Shown in pieces: positions 6,824 to 9,927 of a DNA stretch of 9,927 bases. The notes beneath the pieces were generated by a model that had not been told where the DNA came from, ran no database searches, and worked only from the letters and a program-made list of their open reading frames with translations. This DNA comes from an uncultured Collinsella sp. (lineage in GTDB: Bacteria; Actinomycetota; Coriobacteriia; Coriobacteriales; Coriobacteriaceae). The position numbers were made by a program, and so were the translations under genes. The stretch is taken from NCBI GenBank assembly GCA_900542175.1, contig UQNC01000061.1:1-9927 (forward strand), given 5' to 3'. The stretch's first letter is position 1. The number at the start of each line of letters is the position of its first letter.

Positions 6824-7320
6824 CCCGTCTAACCGTTCCATTCGGTAGATTTTTGGAACATACCTAGAAAACTGTCTTCGTGGGCATTTCGCGCTCCCGC
6901 TCCGCCGAAAAGTAGAGTTCTAGGTACGTCCCAACCGTCTACTCATAGGCACTTTACCCTGCTAAAGCTGGCATAACAGCTAGAGTGTAGGACGTATAAA
7001 GGCAAGGGGAAATATCAAACAATTCGGTGAACGGTAGCTGATGGCGGGAGCGTTTCCTGCGGATTTGTTAAAAACGGACTTATGTTACAAAAAAAGAAAC
7101 ATATAACAGCCCTGATGAAGGGGATGGCTATGTTATCCTTCACAAACGGGTGAAATCTTGGGTTTAGGGTTGCAAGACCAAGGTGGATAAACGTTTTCCT
7201 TGTGCTAATGCGCAGCGGAAAGCGAATGAAGCCGGTCATGCAGGTCTAACATTCAAGAATTCAATAAGCAGCGGTGTGAGAGAGCGCCGCATTACACGTA
7301 ACTAGGAGCGTGGTTACATA
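6824..7320. other. Long divergent intergenic region upstream of pflB
   Basis: There is no gene in these 497 bases, which presumably hold the pflB promoter and perhaps the marR promoter. I found no hexamer pair good enough to call. Symmetric motifs seen: TACCTAGAA (6861-6869) inverted at 6918-6926; TATGTTA at 7081-7087 and 7129-7135; ATAACAGCC (7103-7111) facing GGCTATGTTAT (7126-7136); TTCAC-N6-GTGAA (7139-7154); AAACGTTT (7189-7196). None matches a named operator well. The conserved ZTP (pfl) riboswitch core is not visible. Confidence 0.5.
7271..7317 (+). promoter_or_regulatory. pflB leader hairpins and ribosome binding site
   Basis: A 6-bp stem (7271-7276 with 7285-7290, one G·U) is followed by a 5-bp stem GTAAC (7298-7302) with GTTAC (7313-7317). 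The 10-nt loop of the second presents AGGAG (7304-7308). The ribosome binding site is 12 nt from the ATG, which is long; folding of the small stem would bring the two closer. TAG at 7303-7305 is in frame and excludes any earlier start. Confidence 0.5.
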
Positions 7321-9372
7321 ATGCAGGAGGCATGGGAAGGCTTCAAGGAAGGCATCTGGACGGGAGAGGTTGACGTCCGAGACTTCATTCAGAAGAACTA
7401 CACCCCCTACGAGGGCGACGAGTCGTTCCTCGCTGGTCCGACCGAGCGTACCAAGGAGCTGTGGGGCGAGGTACTCGACCTGCTGCTCAAGGAGCGTGAG
7501 CAGGGCGGCGTCCTTGATATGGACACCAAGACCGTCACGGGCATCGTGAGCCATCCCGCTGGCTACATCGATAACGCCCATCGCGACAAGGAGACCATCG
7601 TCGGTCTCCAGACCGACGAGCCGCTCAAGCGTGCACTGCACGTCAATGGCGGCATTCGTATCGCTTGCCAGGCTGCCCGCCAGCACGGCTACGAGATCGA
7701 TCCGGATGTTGTCGAGCGCTATACCTTTGAGCGCAAGACCCACAACGCCGGCGTCTTCGATGTCTACACTCCCGAGATGCGCGCCTGCCGCTCGGCTCAC
7801 ATCATCACCGGCTTGCCCGACGGCTATGGCCGCGGCCGCATCATCGGCGACTACCGTCGTGTTGCCCTGTACGGTGTCGACTACCTGATCAAGGACAAGG
7901 AGGCCCAGAAGGCTTCCACCCCGACGGTCATGACCGCCGACAACATCCGCGATCGTGAGGAGCTGCAGGAGCAGATTCGCGCCCTCGGCGAGCTCAAGAT
8001 GATGGCCGAGACCTATGGTTTCGATATTTCCAACCCTGCTACCAACACGCAGGAGGCTATCCAGTGGATGTACTTCGCCTACCTCGCTGCCGTCAAGGAG
8101 CAGAACGGCGCCGCTATGTCCATCGGCCGTACCTCTACGTTCATCGACATCTACGCTGAGCGCGACCTTGCCAACGGTACCTTCACCGAGGAGCAGATCC
8201 AGGAGTTCGTGGATCACTTCATCATGAAGCTCCGCATGGTCAAGTTTGCCCGTACCCCCGAGTACCAGGCCCTGTTTACCGGCGATCCGCAGTGGGTCAC
8301 CGAGTCCATCGGCGGCATGGGTGTTGACGGCCGTACGCTCGTTACCAAGATGAGCTACCGCTACCTGCACACGCTCGAGAACATGGGCACCAGCCCCGAG
8401 CCCAACATGACCGTTCTGTGGTCGACCCGTCTGCCCGAGAACTTCAAGAAGTTCTGCGCCAAGACTTCTGTCGCCAGCTCCTCGATTCAGTACGAGAACG
8501 ACGACCTCATGCGCGTCTACCACGGCGACGACTACGGCATTGCCTGCTGCGTGTCCTCCATGCGCATCGGCAAGGAGATGCAGTTCTTCGGCGCCCGCGC
8601 CAACCTGGCCAAGTGCCTGCTGTACGCACTCAACGGCGGTGTTGACGAGGTCTCCAAGAAGCAGGTCGGCCCCAAGTATCGCGCCGTCGAGGGCGATACG
8701 CTCGATTACGACGACGTTGTGGCCAAGTACAACGACATGATGAAGTGGCTCGCTGGCGTGTACGTCAACTCGCTGAACATCATCCACTACATGCACGACA
8801 AGTATTGCTACGAGCGCATCCAGATGGCTCTGCACGACAAGCACGTGCACCGCTGGTTCGCTACGGGCATTGCTGGCCTTTCCGTCGTGGCTGACTCCCT
8901 GTCCGCCATCAAGTACGCCAAGGTCCACCCCGTCCGCGACGAGAACGGCATCATTGTCGACTTCGAGACCGAGGGCGAGTTCCCCAAGTACGGTAACGAC
9001 GACGACCGCGTCGACCAGATCGCTCACGACGTTGTGCACCAGTTCATGGAGTACATCCGCATGAACGACACCTACCGCAACTCCGTGCCCACGACCTCGG
9101 TTCTGACCATCACCTCCAACGTCGTGTACGGCAAGAAGACCGGTTCTACGCCTGATGGCCGCAAGGCTGGCCAGCCCTTCGCCCCGGGTGCTAACCCCAT
9201 GCACAAGCGCGATAGCCACGGCGCCATCGCTTCGCTGTCTTCGGTTTCCAAGCTCCCGTTCCGCGATGCTCAGGACGGCATCTCCAACACCTTCTCCATC
9301 ATCCCGGGCGCGCTCGGCAAGGAGGACCAGGTGTTCTTTGGTGATATCGACCTTGATCAGCTGGGCGAGTAA
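7321..9372 (+). CDS. pflB: Pyruvate formate-lyase core, lacking radical domain
   Basis: This is the catalytic core of formate C-acetyltransferase, which splits pyruvate with CoA into acetyl-CoA and formate in anaerobic fermentation. The 683 aa align from memory with E. coli PflB from its AWEGF region (VRDFIQKNYTPYEGDESFLAG, then KTHNAGVFDVYTPEM and GGMGVDGRTLVTK). The adjacent active-site cysteines are Cys409-Cys410 (IACCVS), equal to E. coli Cys418-Cys419. The protein ends soon after FSIIPGALGKEDQ, where E. coli PflB (760 aa) continues into its glycyl-radical domain. The RVSGY radical site is absent here and is encoded by the 83-aa gene 85 nt downstream. Nearly all Lys codons are AAG, in keeping with high expression. 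The core alone should be inactive. An activase gene is not in the window. Confidence 0.95.
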   Translation: MQEAWEGFKEGIWTGEVDVRDFIQKNYTPYEGDESFLAGPTERTKELWGEVLDLLLKEREQGGVLDMDTKTVTGIVSHPAGYIDNAHRDKETIVGLQTDEPLKRALHVNGGIRIACQAARQHGYEIDPDVVERYTFERKTHNAGVFDVYTPEMRACRSAHIITGLPDGYGRGRIIGDYRRVALYGVDYLIKDKEAQKASTPTVMTADNIRDREELQEQIRALGELKMMAETYGFDISNPATNTQEAIQWMYFAYLAAVKEQNGAAMSIGRTSTFIDIYAERDLANGTFTEEQIQEFVDHFIMKLRMVKFARTPEYQALFTGDPQWVTESIGGMGVDGRTLVTKMSYRYLHTLENMGTSPEPNMTVLWSTRLPENFKKFCAKTSVASSSIQYENDDLMRVYHGDDYGIACCVSSMRIGKEMQFFGARANLAKCLLYALNGGVDEVSKKQVGPKYRAVEGDTLDYDDVVAKYNDMMKWLAGVYVNSLNIIHYMHDKYCYERIQMALHDKHVHRWFATGIAGLSVVADSLSAIKYAKVHPVRDENGIIVDFETEGEFPKYGNDDDRVDQIAHDVVHQFMEYIRMNDTYRNSVPTTSVLTITSNVVYGKKTGSTPDGRKAGQPFAPGANPMHKRDSHGAIASLSSVSKLPFRDAQDGISNTFSIIPGALGKEDQVFFGDIDLDQLGE

Positions 9373-9373
9373 C

Positions 9374-9398
9374 TATTGTTAGTGCTATACTAACAATA
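9374..9398 (+). promoter_or_regulatory. Palindrome with embedded extended -10 element
   Basis: TATTGTTAGT (9374-9383) is the exact reverse complement of 9389-9398, with a 5-nt loop GCTAT. It begins one base after the pflB stop codon. It contains TGCTATACT (9383-9391), an extended -10 element with one mismatch in TATACT, but there is no good -35. It may be an operator over a promoter for the small subunit gene, or an RNA hairpin at the pflB 3' end. No U-run follows. Confidence 0.6.
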
Positions 9399-9414
9399 AC
9401 GATTACTGATTAGC

Positions 9415-9434
9415 GCGCCGGTTTCGGCCGGCGC
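9415..9434 (+). other. GC-rich intergenic hairpin
   Basis: GCGCCGG (9415-9421) pairs with CCGGCGC (9428-9434) around TTTCGG. It lies 10 nt before the grcA-like gene's ribosome binding site and has no U-run. It could stabilise or process the mRNA between the two subunit genes. Confidence 0.6.
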
Positions 9435-9457
9435 CTATCAATCGAAGGAGACACATT

Positions 9458-9709
9458 ATGAAGGTTTCTGAAGTTTCCGAGACTCAGGCCGATAACCTGG
9501 TCCACATGCTCGACGCTTACGCCGAGAAGGGTGGTCACCACCTGAACATCAACGTCTTCAACCGTGAGACGCTGCTCGACGCTCAGGCTCACCCCGAGAA
9601 GTACCCGCAGCTGACCATCCGCGTTTCCGGCTATGCCGTGAACTTCCACACGCTCACCAAGGAGCAGCAGGACGAGGTCATTTCGCGTACCTTCCACGAC
9701 AAGTTCTAA
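9458..9709 (+). CDS. grcA: Stand-alone glycyl-radical subunit of PFL (GrcA-like)
   Basis: This 83-aa protein corresponds to the C-terminal domain missing from the upstream PFL core. It contains GGHHLNINVFNRETLLDA (25-42), HPEKYPQLTIRVSGYAVNF (45-63) and LTKEQQDEVISRTF (66-79), closely matching the end of E. coli PflB. Gly58 in RVSGYAV equals the radical-bearing Gly734. An activase should form the radical here, and the protein should dock on the core so that the radical reaches Cys410 and Cys409. AAGGAG (9445-9450), 7 nt before the ATG, is a strong ribosome binding site, arguing for a real gene rather than a broken PFL end. It is shorter than E. coli GrcA/YfiD (127 aa) and lacks its N-terminal extension. 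I infer an obligate subunit unless an intact PFL exists elsewhere in the genome. Confidence 0.93.
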   Translation: MKVSEVSETQADNLVHMLDAYAEKGGHHLNINVFNRETLLDAQAHPEKYPQLTIRVSGYAVNFHTLTKEQQDEVISRTFHDKF

Positions 9710-9727
9710 AGGGACTCAACTCCCACC

Positions 9728-9831
9728 GGAGGCCCGGTAAGGCCTACGCACTTTGCCTCTCAAACGTCCTCGCCGCTTCGCGGCTGCGGAATGTTTGCGA
9801 GACAAAGTGCTCCCGGCCTTGCCGGGTCTCC
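9728..9831 (+). repeat. 104-nt imperfect hairpin downstream of grcA
   Basis: The lower stem pairs 9728-9744 with 9815-9831 over 17 positions, including two G·U pairs (9732/9827 and 9738/9821). After a 3x4 internal loop, 9748-9765 pairs with 9793-9810 with two mismatches. An inner stem GCCGC (9772-9776) pairs with GCGGC (9780-9784). The G·U pairs exist only in a plus-strand transcript, suggesting a folded 3' region of the pfl operon RNA. No U-run follows, so it is not a standard terminator. A REP/MITE-type dispersed repeat is the main alternative. Confidence 0.75.
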
Positions 9832-9886
9832 TGCGTTGTCGCCCTTTAGGGAACTACGCTAAATTATATGGTGTCCTCGGACATGC

Positions 9887-9927
9887 AAGAAGCCCTCGCT
9901 GCGCACTTCGTGCGGCGAGGGCTTCTT
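9887..9927 (+). terminator. Probable intrinsic terminator at window edge
   Basis: AAGAAGCCCTCGC (9887-9899) pairs perfectly with 9915-9927. Above a 2-nt bulge, CGCAC (9902-9906) pairs with GTGCG (9910-9914) around a TTC loop. The stem starts with A/G and ends with CTTCTT at the last base of the window, so a U-run cannot be seen. It could end the pfl operon or serve a minus-strand gene to the right. Confidence 0.6.

Noticed and set aside
7184..7200. CcpA cre site around AAACGTTT
   Set aside because: The central CG is present, but the TG of the cre consensus is not at the required position.
6824..7320. ZTP (pfl) riboswitch upstream of pflB
   Set aside because: The conserved core segments of that aptamer, such as the CCGCCUGGGC-type 3' part, are not visible here.
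7261..9219. A 652-codon minus-strand open frame opposite pflB
   Set aside because: It is Val/Leu/Asp-rich low-information sequence in the complementary frame of an unmistakable PFL gene.
9370..9457. Split PFL as a recent nonsense mutation or sequencing error
   Set aside because: The gap holds an 85-nt non-coding stretch with two hairpins and a strong, well-spaced ribosome binding site before the second ATG, which a single error would not create.

Overview
The window looks like a chromosomal stretch from a strictly anaerobic, GC-rich Actinomycetota of the class Coriobacteriia, most probably Collinsella or a close relative. The reasons are the GC-rich codon use with short AT-rich intergenic islands, the intergenic GGGGACGT-type repeats, and a fermentative pyruvate formate-lyase locus. 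No rRNA or tRNA is present, so the genus is an inference.

Layout, left to right. (1) Bases 1-440 hold no convincing gene. They contain a perfect 20-bp inverted repeat (241-308) and a likely promoter for the next gene. (2) Bases 440-1471 (+) encode a type I DAHP synthase, the entry enzyme of the shikimate pathway, with a 12-bp hairpin overlapping its stop codon. (3) Bases 1472-2105 are a repeat-rich convergent intergenic region. It holds GGGGACG repeats with a 27-bp period and a long hairpin, an AT-rich 230-bp segment bounded by 31-bp inverted repeats (MITE-like), and an intrinsic terminator serving the minus strand. (4) Bases 6777 down to 2106 (-) form a tight operon marR - ABC exporter half A (789 aa) - ABC exporter half B (618 aa), with 4-bp and 1-bp overlaps. 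The two halves look like a heterodimeric exporter with one degenerate and one canonical ATP site, and half A carries an unusual external domain of about 215 residues. An inverted repeat covers the marR start codon. (5) Bases 6778-7320 are a long divergent intergenic region with several symmetric motifs. (6) Bases 7321-9372 (+) encode a pyruvate formate-lyase that stops just before the glycyl-radical domain. Bases 9458-9709 (+) encode that missing domain as a separate 83-aa protein with its own ribosome binding site. (7) Bases 9710-9927 hold two large hairpins.

The most notable system is the split pyruvate formate-lyase: a core subunit carrying the two active-site cysteines (Cys409-Cys410) and a small subunit carrying the radical glycine (Gly58). 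Together they should rebuild one enzyme converting pyruvate and CoA to acetyl-CoA and formate. The small subunit resembles the GrcA/YfiD repair protein of enterobacteria, but here it would be an obligate partner rather than a spare part. The palindrome containing an extended -10 between the two genes suggests the small subunit may be controlled or supplied separately.
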